Positions 6,576 to 11,662 of a DNA stretch of 11,662 nt are shown here, piece by piece. Every line of letters starts with the position of its first letter. Positions within the stretch are counted from its first letter, which is position 1. Under the pieces are notes generated by a model that ran no database searches, was not told where the DNA came from, and saw only the letters and a program-made list of their open reading frames with translations. Where the stretch lies: assembly GCA_900771085.1 (NCBI GenBank), contig CAAGMR010000022.1:1-11662 (forward strand). Direction: 5' to 3'. The translations under genes were made by a program, and so were the position numbers. Origin of the DNA: Clostridia bacterium. Lineage in GTDB: Bacteria; Bacillota; Clostridia; Oscillospirales; Acutalibacteraceae.

Positions 6576-7463
6576 ATGAATTGGATTTTCCTTGGAGTTA
6601 TAACTCTCGCATCTCTTTTACTCTGCGCAGTAGGATTCTACAGATTCCTCTGGTTTATTTCCGTAGGTTACGGTTTTGCCATCCTTGGTGTTGGTATCGC
6701 TACAGGCGTACTTGCACTCACAGGTCTTACACTTGGTGCACCGGCATGGAATATTGCTGTTCTTCTTCAGTGCATTATGTTTATTGTTTATGGTATTCGC
6801 CTTGGCGGATTCCTCTTTGTTCGTGAAATCAAAAATGCCGGTTATCAGAAGACAATGAAAACTGAAATCAGCAACGACGCACCAAAGAAGACACCAATCT
6901 TCGTAAGCATTGCTTTATGGCTTGTTGTAGGTGTTATTTATGTTGCTCAGTCTGCCGGTGTTGTATTCCGTGTAATGAACGGCGACGTAAAGGGTACAGC
7001 AAACCTTGTATTCCCACTCGTTGGCTTCGTTATTATGGCTCTTGGCGTATGCATTGAAGCACTTGCTGATAAGCAGAAGAGCGCACAGAAGAAAGAAGAC
7101 CCTCAGATGGTTGCAACCAAGGGACTTTATAAATTCGTTCGTTGCCCTAACTACTTCGGTGAAATCCTTTTCTGGACAGGTACATTCTTCTCAGGTATCA
7201 ATACATACCACACTGTAGGAATGTGGGTTGTAGCAATCCTTGGTTACGTTGAAATCGTATACGTTATGTTCAATGGTGCTACACGTCTTGAAAAGAGACA
7301 GGCAACTCGTCTTGCAGGCGATCCTCGTTACGAAGAATACGCTGACAAGACTCCAATCATCATTCCTTTCCTTCCAATTTATCATCTCTATGATGCTGAA
7401 AAGGATGCCCAGAAGCAGGCTAAGAAAGCCGCTAAAAAGGCAGCTAAGGAAAAGAAAAACTAA
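6576..7463 (+). CDS. DUF1295 (steroid 5-alpha-reductase/ICMT-like) membrane protein
   Basis: The 295-aa protein is a multi-span membrane protein with hydrophobic segments near 3-20, 28-52, 58-82, 107-130, 143-162, 195-208 and 212-234. The C-terminal part carries the DUF1295/steroid-reductase/isoprenylcysteine-methyltransferase signature GLYKFVRCPNYFGE (183-196) and the terminal RLAGDPRYEEYADKTPIIIPFLP block. Relatives reduce double bonds of steroids or other lipids with NADPH, or methylate prenyl thiols; which applies here is not decidable. The motif has Cys190 where many members have His (RHPNY). The tail 274-295 is Ala/Lys-rich, like that of the upstream protein. AAAGGGG at 6562-6568 precedes ATG 6576. 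A hairpin terminator follows. Confidence 0.85.
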   Translation: MNWIFLGVITLASLLLCAVGFYRFLWFISVGYGFAILGVGIATGVLALTGLTLGAPAWNIAVLLQCIMFIVYGIRLGGFLFVREIKNAGYQKTMKTEISNDAPKKTPIFVSIALWLVVGVIYVAQSAGVVFRVMNGDVKGTANLVFPLVGFVIMALGVCIEALADKQKSAQKKEDPQMVATKGLYKFVRCPNYFGEILFWTGTFFSGINTYHTVGMWVVAILGYVEIVYVMFNGATRLEKRQATRLAGDPRYEEYADKTPIIIPFLPIYHLYDAEKDAQKQAKKAAKKAAKEKKN

Positions 7464-7485
7464 GCCTTTAATTTCCTTTTGCAAA

Positions 7486-7521
7486 AAGAAGGGCACAGGT
7501 GTGAAAACCTGTGTCCTTCTT
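7486..7521 (+). terminator. Terminator hairpin after the DUF1295 gene
   Basis: GAAGGGCACAGGT (7488-7500) pairs with ACCTGTGTCCTTC (7507-7519) over 13 bp with one G-T pair and the loop GTGAAA. The following sequence (TTGACTTATAG) is a poor T tract, so termination on this strand may be partial. In the reverse direction the stem would be followed by CTTTTTGC. Confidence 0.7.
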
Positions 7522-7549
7522 GACTTATAGGGCCTGTAAGAGTTACAAT
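7520..7549 (+). promoter_or_regulatory. Predicted promoter for tRNA-Pro
   Basis: TTGACT (7520-7525) and TACAAT (7544-7549) are separated by 18 nt, placing the start near 7556, about 27 nt before the mature tRNA. The -35 box begins directly at the foot of the preceding terminator stem. It may also drive murD-murI by read-through, since no separate murD promoter is evident. Confidence 0.6.
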
Positions 7550-7582
7550 TTATCGGTAAAATCAATAGTGTTTTTCAGTCAT

Positions 7583-7659
7583 CGGGATGTAGCGAAGTTT
7601 GGTATCGCGCTTGCTTCGGGAGCAAGAGGCCCCGGGTTCAAATCCCGGCATTCCGACCA
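7583..7659 (+). tRNA. tRNA-Pro (anticodon CGG), CCA encoded
   Basis: The full cloverleaf folds by eye. Acceptor CGGGATG (7583-7589) pairs with CATTCCG (7649-7655) with one G-T pair. The D stem is GCGA/TCGC, and the anticodon stem CTTGC/GCAAG encloses the loop TTCGGGA with anticodon CGG at 7617-7619. A 5-nt variable region and T stem CCGGG/CCCGG with loop TTCAAAT follow. Discriminator A7656 and C1-G72 are proline identity features, and CCA is encoded at 7657-7659. It decodes CCG. Two T runs follow (7660-7664 and 7670-7676). Confidence 0.97.
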
Positions 7660-7698
7660 TTTTTATATCTTTTTTTAAACTGTGAGGTTTCACTTATT

Positions 7699-9042
7699 AT
7701 GGATTTACTTGGCAAGAAAGTACTGGTTATCGGACTCGCAAGAAGTGGTCTTGCAGCAATTAAGCTTCTTACAAAGCTTGGTGCTGTTGTAACCCTTTCA
7801 GAGAACAAACCTGAATCAGAAATCAAAGACGCAGAAGCATTGAAAGAAATGGGCGTTGAAATAGTTGGCCAGTCAATGGACATCTTTGAACGCGATTATG
7901 ATCTTTGCGTTAAAAATCCGGGCGTACCATACAGAGCACCGTTCATCTTAAAGCTTGAGGAAAACGGAGTTCCTGTAATTACAGAAATCGAACTCGGATA
8001 CAGAGTTGCCAAGCCACAGAACTATCTTACAATCACAGGAACAAACGGTAAGACAACAACCACTACTCTTACCTACGAAATCCTTAACAAGGCTTTTCCG
8101 GGAAAGGCTCACGTTTGTGGAAACATTGGTATTCCATACTGTGAAATAGTTCTTAACGAAAACCTTCTTGAAGAAGAGGGACATTTCATTGCTCTTGAGA
8201 TTTCAAACTATCAGCTTGTAAATATTGATAAGTTCCGTCCAAGAGCTGCAACCATTCTTAACCTCACACCTGACCATATTGACTGCATGGGCAGTCTTGA
8301 AAACTACTACAAGTCAAAGACAGAAGTTTATCGCAATATGGCAGGGGACGACCTCTTTGTTCTCAACGCAGATGATGCCCTTATTGCTCAGTATACTTCT
8401 GATTATCCTGTAAACTGTAAAGTCCAGACTTTCAGTCTCGACAGAACAGATACTGACTCATTCGTTAAGGATGATTACATGTGGATTGCAGGCGAAAAAG
8501 TGCTTCCTCTTTCTGCAGTAAGATTACCGGGCAAGCATAACCTTCAGAATACCATTGCGGCAGTTTCTCTCTGCAAATCAGTTGGTATTTCAAACGATAT
8601 CATTACGGAAGCAGTTAAGGAGTTCACCGGTGTTGAACACCGCATCGAATTCGTTCGCGAGCTCGACGGAGTTCGTTACTACAATGACTCAAAGGGTACT
8701 AATACAGATGCAACCGTAACAGCACTCAAGGCGTTTGATAAGGGCGTAATCCTTCTTCTCGGCGGTTTCGAAAAGGGACTTCCAATGGACGATGTCAAAG
8801 CAAACCTCGGATGCGTTAAAAAGGTAATAGGCTATGGTGCCTGCGGTGCGCGTCTTGTAAAAGATACAGTTGGGGATGACGGAATAGTTGTTGAAACTCT
8901 TCCACAGGCAATTGAGGCTGCTAAGGCAATTGCCACAGAAGGAGATACAGTTCTTCTTTCACCATCCACAAGTTCATTTGATCAGTACTCATGCTTTGAA
9001 GAACGCGGTGAGCACTTCAAGGAAATCGTTAATTCTTTATAA
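7699..9042 (+). CDS. murD: UDP-N-acetylmuramoyl-L-alanine--D-glutamate ligase
   Basis: MurD adds D-glutamate to UDP-MurNAc-L-Ala in the cytoplasmic stage of peptidoglycan synthesis, using ATP. The 447-aa length is normal. An N-terminal UDP-binding Rossmann-like domain (IGLARSGLAA at 11-20, KNPGVP) leads to the ATP P-loop GTNGKTTTT (114-122). The central ligase domain has LNLTPDHIDCMGSLENYYKSK, and the C-domain has HRIEFV, YYNDSKGTNTDAT and LLLGGFEKG. The ribosome site is weaker than in neighbouring genes: GAGG at 7684-7687 is 11 nt from ATG 7699, within a possible GTGA-GGTT-TCAC mini-hairpin (7682-7693). murI follows 11 bp later and supplies its D-glutamate substrate. Confidence 0.97.
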   Translation: MDLLGKKVLVIGLARSGLAAIKLLTKLGAVVTLSENKPESEIKDAEALKEMGVEIVGQSMDIFERDYDLCVKNPGVPYRAPFILKLEENGVPVITEIELGYRVAKPQNYLTITGTNGKTTTTTLTYEILNKAFPGKAHVCGNIGIPYCEIVLNENLLEEEGHFIALEISNYQLVNIDKFRPRAATILNLTPDHIDCMGSLENYYKSKTEVYRNMAGDDLFVLNADDALIAQYTSDYPVNCKVQTFSLDRTDTDSFVKDDYMWIAGEKVLPLSAVRLPGKHNLQNTIAAVSLCKSVGISNDIITEAVKEFTGVEHRIEFVRELDGVRYYNDSKGTNTDATVTALKAFDKGVILLLGGFEKGLPMDDVKANLGCVKKVIGYGACGARLVKDTVGDDGIVVETLPQAIEAAKAIATEGDTVLLSPSTSSFDQYSCFEERGEHFKEIVNSL

Positions 9043-9053
9043 GGAAAATAACT

Positions 9054-9860
9054 ATGGATAAAAAAGATTACATAGGCGTATTTGATTCCGGTATCGGTGG
9101 ACTTACAGTTGTAAGCAGCCTTATAAGCGGACTCCCTAATGAGAATATTGTTTACTTCGGCGATACGGCTCATGTGCCATATGGTACAAAGTCAAAGCGT
9201 CAGATCATGGAATATGTTCTCAAAGATGTTGAATTTCTTGATACATTCAACATTAAGGCAATCATAATCGCCTGCAATACAGCAGACTCAATTGCCAGAG
9301 AAAAAGTAAAGGAACTTTACGATGTACCTGTTTTCGGAGTTGTTTATCCTGCTTCAAAAACTGCTGCCAGAACAACGGAAAACGGCAAGGTAGGCGTAAT
9401 TGCAACCAAGGCTACAATTAACAGTAAGGCTTACAACAAGGCTATTGCTGCTTATGATGACTCTATTCAGGTTTTCGGTCAGGCATGTCCTATGCTTGTT
9501 CCTTTAGTTGAAAACAGAAAGATTGAAGTAGGCGATGTAGTCGTTGAGACAATCCTCAGAGAGTACCTTGAACCTCTTATCGAGCAGGATATCGACACTC
9601 TTATTCTCGGATGCACTCATTATCCGCTTCTTTCAGGTGTCATCAAGTCTCTTTATCCTCACCTTCATATCATCAGTTCCTCAGGTGCTGCGGCAAGACA
9701 TATTAAAGTAAGTCTTGGAGAACAGGGTCTTCTCAATGAGAAAGAAGGGGGAGAACACCTCTTCTTCGTAAGTGACGATGCAGAAGGCTTTGAAGCACAG
9801 GCACGTATATTTATGGGAGATAATCTTGTTACAGATGTAAAGCAGATTAATCTTGACTGA
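9054..9860 (+). CDS. murI: Glutamate racemase
   Basis: MurI is a cofactor-independent racemase that converts L-glutamate to the D-glutamate used by MurD. The 268-aa product shows FDSGIGGLTV (10-19), VYFGDTAHVPYG (33-44), the first catalytic cysteine in IACNTADS (C74) and the second in LGCTHYPLL (C187, followed by H189). All catalytic positions are intact. AAGGA at 9041-9045 overlaps the murD stop codon and is 8 nt before ATG 9054, so the two genes are almost certainly co-translated. A strong terminator follows. The location next to murD supports a dedicated D-Glu supply role; moonlighting gyrase inhibition, known for some homologues, cannot be judged. Confidence 0.97.
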   Translation: MDKKDYIGVFDSGIGGLTVVSSLISGLPNENIVYFGDTAHVPYGTKSKRQIMEYVLKDVEFLDTFNIKAIIIACNTADSIAREKVKELYDVPVFGVVYPASKTAARTTENGKVGVIATKATINSKAYNKAIAAYDDSIQVFGQACPMLVPLVENRKIEVGDVVVETILREYLEPLIEQDIDTLILGCTHYPLLSGVIKSLYPHLHIISSSGAAARHIKVSLGEQGLLNEKEGGEHLFFVSDDAEGFEAQARIFMGDNLVTDVKQINLD

Positions 9861-9888
9861 TAATTTAAGTGAAAATCCAGAATTTTTG

Positions 9889-9917
9889 AAACTCCTACTT
9901 TACAAGTAGGAGTTTTT
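9889..9917 (+). terminator. Rho-independent terminator after murI
   Basis: AAACTCCTACTT (9889-9900) pairs perfectly with AAGTAGGAGTTT (9904-9915) around a 3-nt loop, and the 3' arm runs into a short T5 tract before CTGTTATT. The stem would also work on the opposite strand because it starts with AAA. Confidence 0.9.
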
Positions 9918-9927
9918 CTGTTATTAT
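9899..9927 (+). promoter_or_regulatory. Predicted promoter for the DUF2325 gene
   Basis: TTTACA (9899-9904) and TATTAT (9922-9927) with exactly 17 nt between predict a start near 9934, the first base of the inverted repeat at 9934-9953. The -35 lies over the loop of the murI terminator. It implies a leader of about 130 nt. Confidence 0.5.
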
Positions 9928-9933
9928 GAGTAT

Positions 9934-9953
9934 AAGTTAGCAGAAGCTAACTT
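9934..9953 (+). promoter_or_regulatory. Inverted repeat 1 (operator-like) of the DUF2325 leader
   Basis: AAGTTAGC-AGAA-GCTAACTT is a perfect 8+4+8 inverted repeat at the predicted transcription start. The same core recurs at 10015-10032. The duplicated palindrome looks like a repressor operator; a metal-responsive DtxR/MntR-type regulator is one guess, from loose resemblance only. Confidence 0.65.
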
Positions 9954-9965
9954 GTTGTAATCATC

Positions 9966-9999
9966 AGCGGTGGCACGTCTCCCTAAATAGGCCACCGCT
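9966..9999 (+). promoter_or_regulatory. GC-rich leader hairpin between the two inverted repeats
   Basis: AGCGGTGGC (9966-9974) pairs perfectly with GCCACCGCT (9991-9999) around a 16-nt loop containing CTCCCT. It is followed by an A-rich run, not a T tract, so it is not an intrinsic terminator on this strand. It stands out from the AT-rich surroundings and probably acts as a structured 5' UTR element. I recognise no known riboswitch class. Confidence 0.55.
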
Positions 10000-10014
10000 A
10001 ATAAAAAAATTATC

Positions 10015-10032
10015 AGTTAGCGTATGCTAACT
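10015..10032 (+). promoter_or_regulatory. Inverted repeat 2 (operator-like) of the DUF2325 leader
   Basis: AGTTAGC-GTAT-GCTAACT repeats the core of the element at 9934-9953 with a different spacer, 34 bp before the start codon. Retention of both arms with a changed loop suggests protein recognition of the arms or selection for base pairing. Confidence 0.65.
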
Positions 10033-10065
10033 AACCAGAAGGGGTTATATAAAGGGGTTATTAAT

Positions 10066-10347
10066 ATGAGCGTAGTAATTGTAGGCGGTAATGAGAGGAT
10101 GGAACGCCAGTATACCAATATCTGTAAGGATTTCGGATACAAGGCAAAGGTATATACAAAAGAGAGCAGTTCAATGAAAAAGAAAATGGGCAATCCGGAT
10201 CTTTTAATCGTATTTACCGGTACCGTTTCCCATAAAATGATGATGAGTGCGTCGAAAGAGGCAAAGGATAAAAATGTCCCTATAGCACATGTTCACAGCA
10301 GCTCAGCTTCAGCGCTTAAAAGTGCTTTGGCAGAAATTTGTGCATAA
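10066..10347 (+). CDS. Small DUF2325-family protein
   Basis: This 93-aa protein matches the DUF2325 pattern: an N-terminal strand with VVIVGGNERMERQY (3-16), then PDLLIVFTGTVSHKMM (44-59) and KNVPIAHVHSSSASAL (69-84), giving a small alpha/beta Rossmann-like fold. No biochemical function is established to my knowledge. Possible metal or redox residues are C20, H56, H75, H77 and C92. I start it at ATG 10066 because AAAGGGG at 10051-10057 is 8 nt upstream; an in-frame ATG at 10024 lies inside an inverted repeat and has no ribosome site. It forms a single-gene unit, with terminators on both sides and its own complex leader, suggesting tight control. Confidence 0.8.
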   Translation: MSVVIVGGNERMERQYTNICKDFGYKAKVYTKESSSMKKKMGNPDLLIVFTGTVSHKMMMSASKEAKDKNVPIAHVHSSSASALKSALAEICA

Positions 10348-10372
10348 AAGTATCAAAACAATCATTAATAAT

Positions 10373-10424
10373 GACCGATTTTAAGACCGATTTTGGCTTT
10401 CAGTCAAAATCGGTCAATTTGTTT
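10373..10424 (+). terminator. Terminator after DUF2325, with duplicated 5' arm
   Basis: GACCGATTTTGGC (10385-10397) pairs with GTCAAAATCGGTC (10403-10415) over 13 bp (one G-T) around loop TTTCA, followed by AATTTGTTTG. A second copy of the 5' arm, GACCGATTTT (10373-10382), just upstream could compete for the same 3' arm. Confidence 0.8.
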
Positions 10425-10435
10425 GTAAAAACGAG

Positions 10436-10464
10436 TTGAATATGCACAAAACACAAGTTATTAG
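10436..10464 (+). promoter_or_regulatory. Possible distal promoter of the deoR-fruK operon
   Basis: TTGAAT (10436-10441) and TATTAG (10459-10464) are 17 nt apart, predicting a start near 10471, just before the direct repeats. It is weaker than the proximal promoter and may be fortuitous. Confidence 0.3.
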
Positions 10465-10474
10465 CTAGTGCAAG

Positions 10475-10509
10475 TGACTGAAAATGATTATTAATGACTG
10501 AAACTGATT
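10475..10509 (+). repeat. Phased direct repeats, candidate DeoR/FruR operator
   Basis: TGACTGAAAATGATT (10475-10489) and TGACTGAAACTGATT (10495-10509) match at 14 of 15 positions and start exactly 20 bp apart, about two helical turns. The second copy overlaps the -35 box of the proximal promoter. DeoR-family sugar regulators commonly bind repeated sites at their own promoter, so autoregulation by the adjacent gene is likely. Confidence 0.6.
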
Positions 10510-10536
10510 GAATGATGTCACTGCCGGTGTTATTAT
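10508..10536 (+). promoter_or_regulatory. Predicted promoter of the deoR-fruK operon
   Basis: TTGAAT (10508-10513), a 17-nt spacer and TATTAT (10531-10536), with an extended -10 TG at 10528-10529, predict a start near 10543. The overlap of its -35 with a direct repeat fits repression by competition. Confidence 0.7.
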
Positions 10537-10563
10537 TTAGTTGTAAAAAGGAGACTGATATGC

Positions 10564-11310
10564 ATGCTTAATCAGGAAAGAAAAGACGCAATTCTCTCCA
10601 TGATTCTTGAAAGAGGAACAGTATCCGTAACTGAGCTCACAAAGGAACTGAACGCTTCAGAATCAACCATAAGAAGGGATTTGCTCGAACTCTCCAACAA
10701 AGGCGAACTCACAAGAGTTCATGGCGGTGCAACCATCGCCAGCAAACAGTTCATTTCAAAAGATGAAACTGTATTAAACAAACAGACCAGGAATATTGAT
10801 GAGAAGATCCGTATTGCAAAATACGCTGCTTCGCAAATCAATGATGATGATTTTGTTTTCATTGATGCCGGAACAACGACTCTTCTTGTTATTGACTACA
10901 TTGATAAAGACTCCATGGCAACCTTTGTTACCAATGGCGTAAGCCATGCAAAGGCTCTTTCTGCCAGAGGCTTTAACACTGTAATTCTTGGTGGACATCT
11001 TAAAAGTAGTACCGAGGCCATTGTCGGAATTGAAGCTGCGGCGGCTGTGCAGAATTACAACTTTACCAAAGCTTTTATGGGCGTCAACGGAATAACGGAA
11101 CTACAGGGGTATACCACTCCGGATGTTGAAGAAGCATATGTTAAAAGGGCTGCCATTGACCGTTCATTCGTATCATATGTTCTTGCTGACCATACCAAGT
11201 TTGGTAAGGTTTCCTCTATAACAATCAGCAAGATAGACAGAGCCTGCATCATAACAGATGCCCAGCCTGACGAAAGGTATGACAGATTTACGGTCGTGAA
11301 AGTCGTGTAA
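10564..11310 (+). CDS. DeoR-family transcriptional regulator (FruR-like)
   Basis: DeoR-family proteins are sugar-phosphate-responsive regulators. This 248-aa protein has the N-terminal winged helix-turn-helix (VSVTELTKELNASESTIRRDLLEL, 20-43) and the family signature RRDL...LTRVHGGA (37-56). The C-terminal sensor domain, an isomerase-like fold (about 75-235), contains FIDAGTTTL, VTNGVSHA and ADHTKFG. The start at ATG 10564 aligns with the usual M-L-x-x-E-R-x-x-x-I opening; AAAGGAG is at 10547-10553. A competing ATG lies 4 nt earlier in another frame. The next gene, 10 bp away, is 1-phosphofructokinase, so fructose 1-phosphate is the likely effector and FruR the likely role. Confidence 0.93.
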   Translation: MLNQERKDAILSMILERGTVSVTELTKELNASESTIRRDLLELSNKGELTRVHGGATIASKQFISKDETVLNKQTRNIDEKIRIAKYAASQINDDDFVFIDAGTTTLLVIDYIDKDSMATFVTNGVSHAKALSARGFNTVILGGHLKSSTEAIVGIEAAAAVQNYNFTKAFMGVNGITELQGYTTPDVEEAYVKRAAIDRSFVSYVLADHTKFGKVSSITISKIDRACIITDAQPDERYDRFTVVKVV

Positions 11311-11320
11311 GGTGAACAAT

Positions 11321-11662
11321 ATGGTATACACACTAACGTTTAATCCTGCCCTTGACTTCATTATGAAGGTTGATAACCTTTCCACAGATGACATCAATAG
11401 AACCACTTCCGAGGAAATATTGTATGGTGGAAAGGGAATTAACGTATCTGCAATTCTTAGAGAACTTGATATTGATTCTGTTTCTTTAGGTTTTATTGCA
11501 GGGTTCACCGGCGGGGAACTGAAAAGACTTATGGAAGAAGATGGGCTGAAGAGCGATTTTGTCGAGCTCGATGAAGGAATGACACGAATCAATGTAAAGG
11601 TTCGTTCAGACAAGGAGCTTGATATTAACTCTGGCGGTCCAAATATTCCGCAGGCAAAAATT
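11321..11662 (+). CDS. fruK: 1-phosphofructokinase, PfkB family (5' part, cut by window end)
   Basis: The first 114 codons of a PfkB-family sugar kinase are present and the frame stays open to the last base. The N-terminus VYTLTFNPALDFIMKVD, the NR pair near 26-27 and YGGKGINVSAILREL (35-49) are typical of 1-phosphofructokinase and tagatose-6-phosphate kinase; GFTGGELKRLM at 61-71 continues the ribokinase-like fold. The ATP-binding and catalytic C-terminal motifs lie beyond the window. AAGGTGA at 11309-11315 overlaps the deoR stop codon region and precedes ATG 11321. Following a FruR-like regulator, it is most likely FruK, which makes fructose 1,6-bisphosphate from fructose 1-phosphate; a fructose PTS gene is expected next. 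LacC-type kinase is the alternative. Confidence 0.88.
   Translation, partial: MVYTLTFNPALDFIMKVDNLSTDDINRTTSEEILYGGKGINVSAILRELDIDSVSLGFIAGFTGGELKRLMEEDGLKSDFVELDEGMTRINVKVRSDKELDINSGGPNIPQAKI

Noticed and set aside
7191..7565. Minus-strand open frames, such as 7191-7565 and 11173-11613
   Set aside because: They mirror clear + strand genes and lack ribosome sites and recognisable domains.
7583..7659. tRNA-Pro as an integration site for a mobile element
   Set aside because: There is no integrase, no repeat of the tRNA 3' end, and housekeeping murD follows directly.
9966..9999. Leader hairpin as an intrinsic terminator
   Set aside because: It is followed by A-rich sequence with no T tract on either strand.
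10024..10065. Longer N-terminus of the DUF2325 protein from ATG 10024
   Set aside because: The ATG lies inside an inverted repeat with no ribosome site; AAAGGGG at 10051-10057 fits ATG 10066.
1..11662. CRISPR array, transposase, phage or toxin-antitoxin genes
   Set aside because: No regularly spaced repeats and no matching protein motifs were seen on either strand.

Overview
The window reads as chromosomal housekeeping DNA from a low- to moderate-GC, Gram-positive anaerobe of the class Clostridia. A Lachnospiraceae-like genome is my best guess. The evidence is the yggS-sepF-divIVA-lspA-rluD division and envelope neighbourhood, a transketolase split into two subunits, strong GGAGG/AGGGG ribosome sites, and AT-rich intergenic hairpins. 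Every gene lies on the + strand. The species assignment is inference; no search was run.

Region 1 (1-4935) is a compact gene train. It holds the 3' end of yggS (PLP homeostasis), sepF and divIVA (septum and pole scaffolds), lspA (lipoprotein signal peptidase), rluD (23S rRNA pseudouridine synthase), and the N- and C-terminal transketolase subunits. From lspA onward the genes overlap or nearly touch (11-bp and 14-bp overlaps, 12-bp gap), which suggests translational coupling. A strong terminator at about 4991-5028 closes the train.

Region 2 (about 5010-7521) is a small accessory-looking operon: a TetR-family repressor with a perfect palindromic operator at its own predicted start point, an atypical short-chain-dehydrogenase-like Rossmann protein, and a DUF1295 (steroid 5-alpha-reductase/ICMT-like) membrane protein. 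The last two proteins share unusual Ala/Lys-rich C-terminal tails. This is the best candidate for an incompletely described system; the substrate cannot be told from sequence.

Region 3 (7520-9917) has a tRNA-Pro(CGG) with its own promoter, then murD and murI. These two supply and use D-glutamate in peptidoglycan precursor synthesis. A terminator follows murI.

Region 4 (9899-10424) carries a 93-aa DUF2325 protein behind an elaborate leader: two near-identical inverted repeats (AGTTAGC-N4-GCTAACT) flank a 9-bp GC-rich hairpin, followed by a duplicated Shine-Dalgarno segment. This is the strongest unexplained nucleotide-level structure in the window.

Region 5 (10430-11662) has a DeoR-family (FruR-like) regulator with helically phased direct repeats at its promoter, then the start of a 1-phosphofructokinase gene (fruK) cut by the window end. 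This looks like a fructose-utilisation operon.
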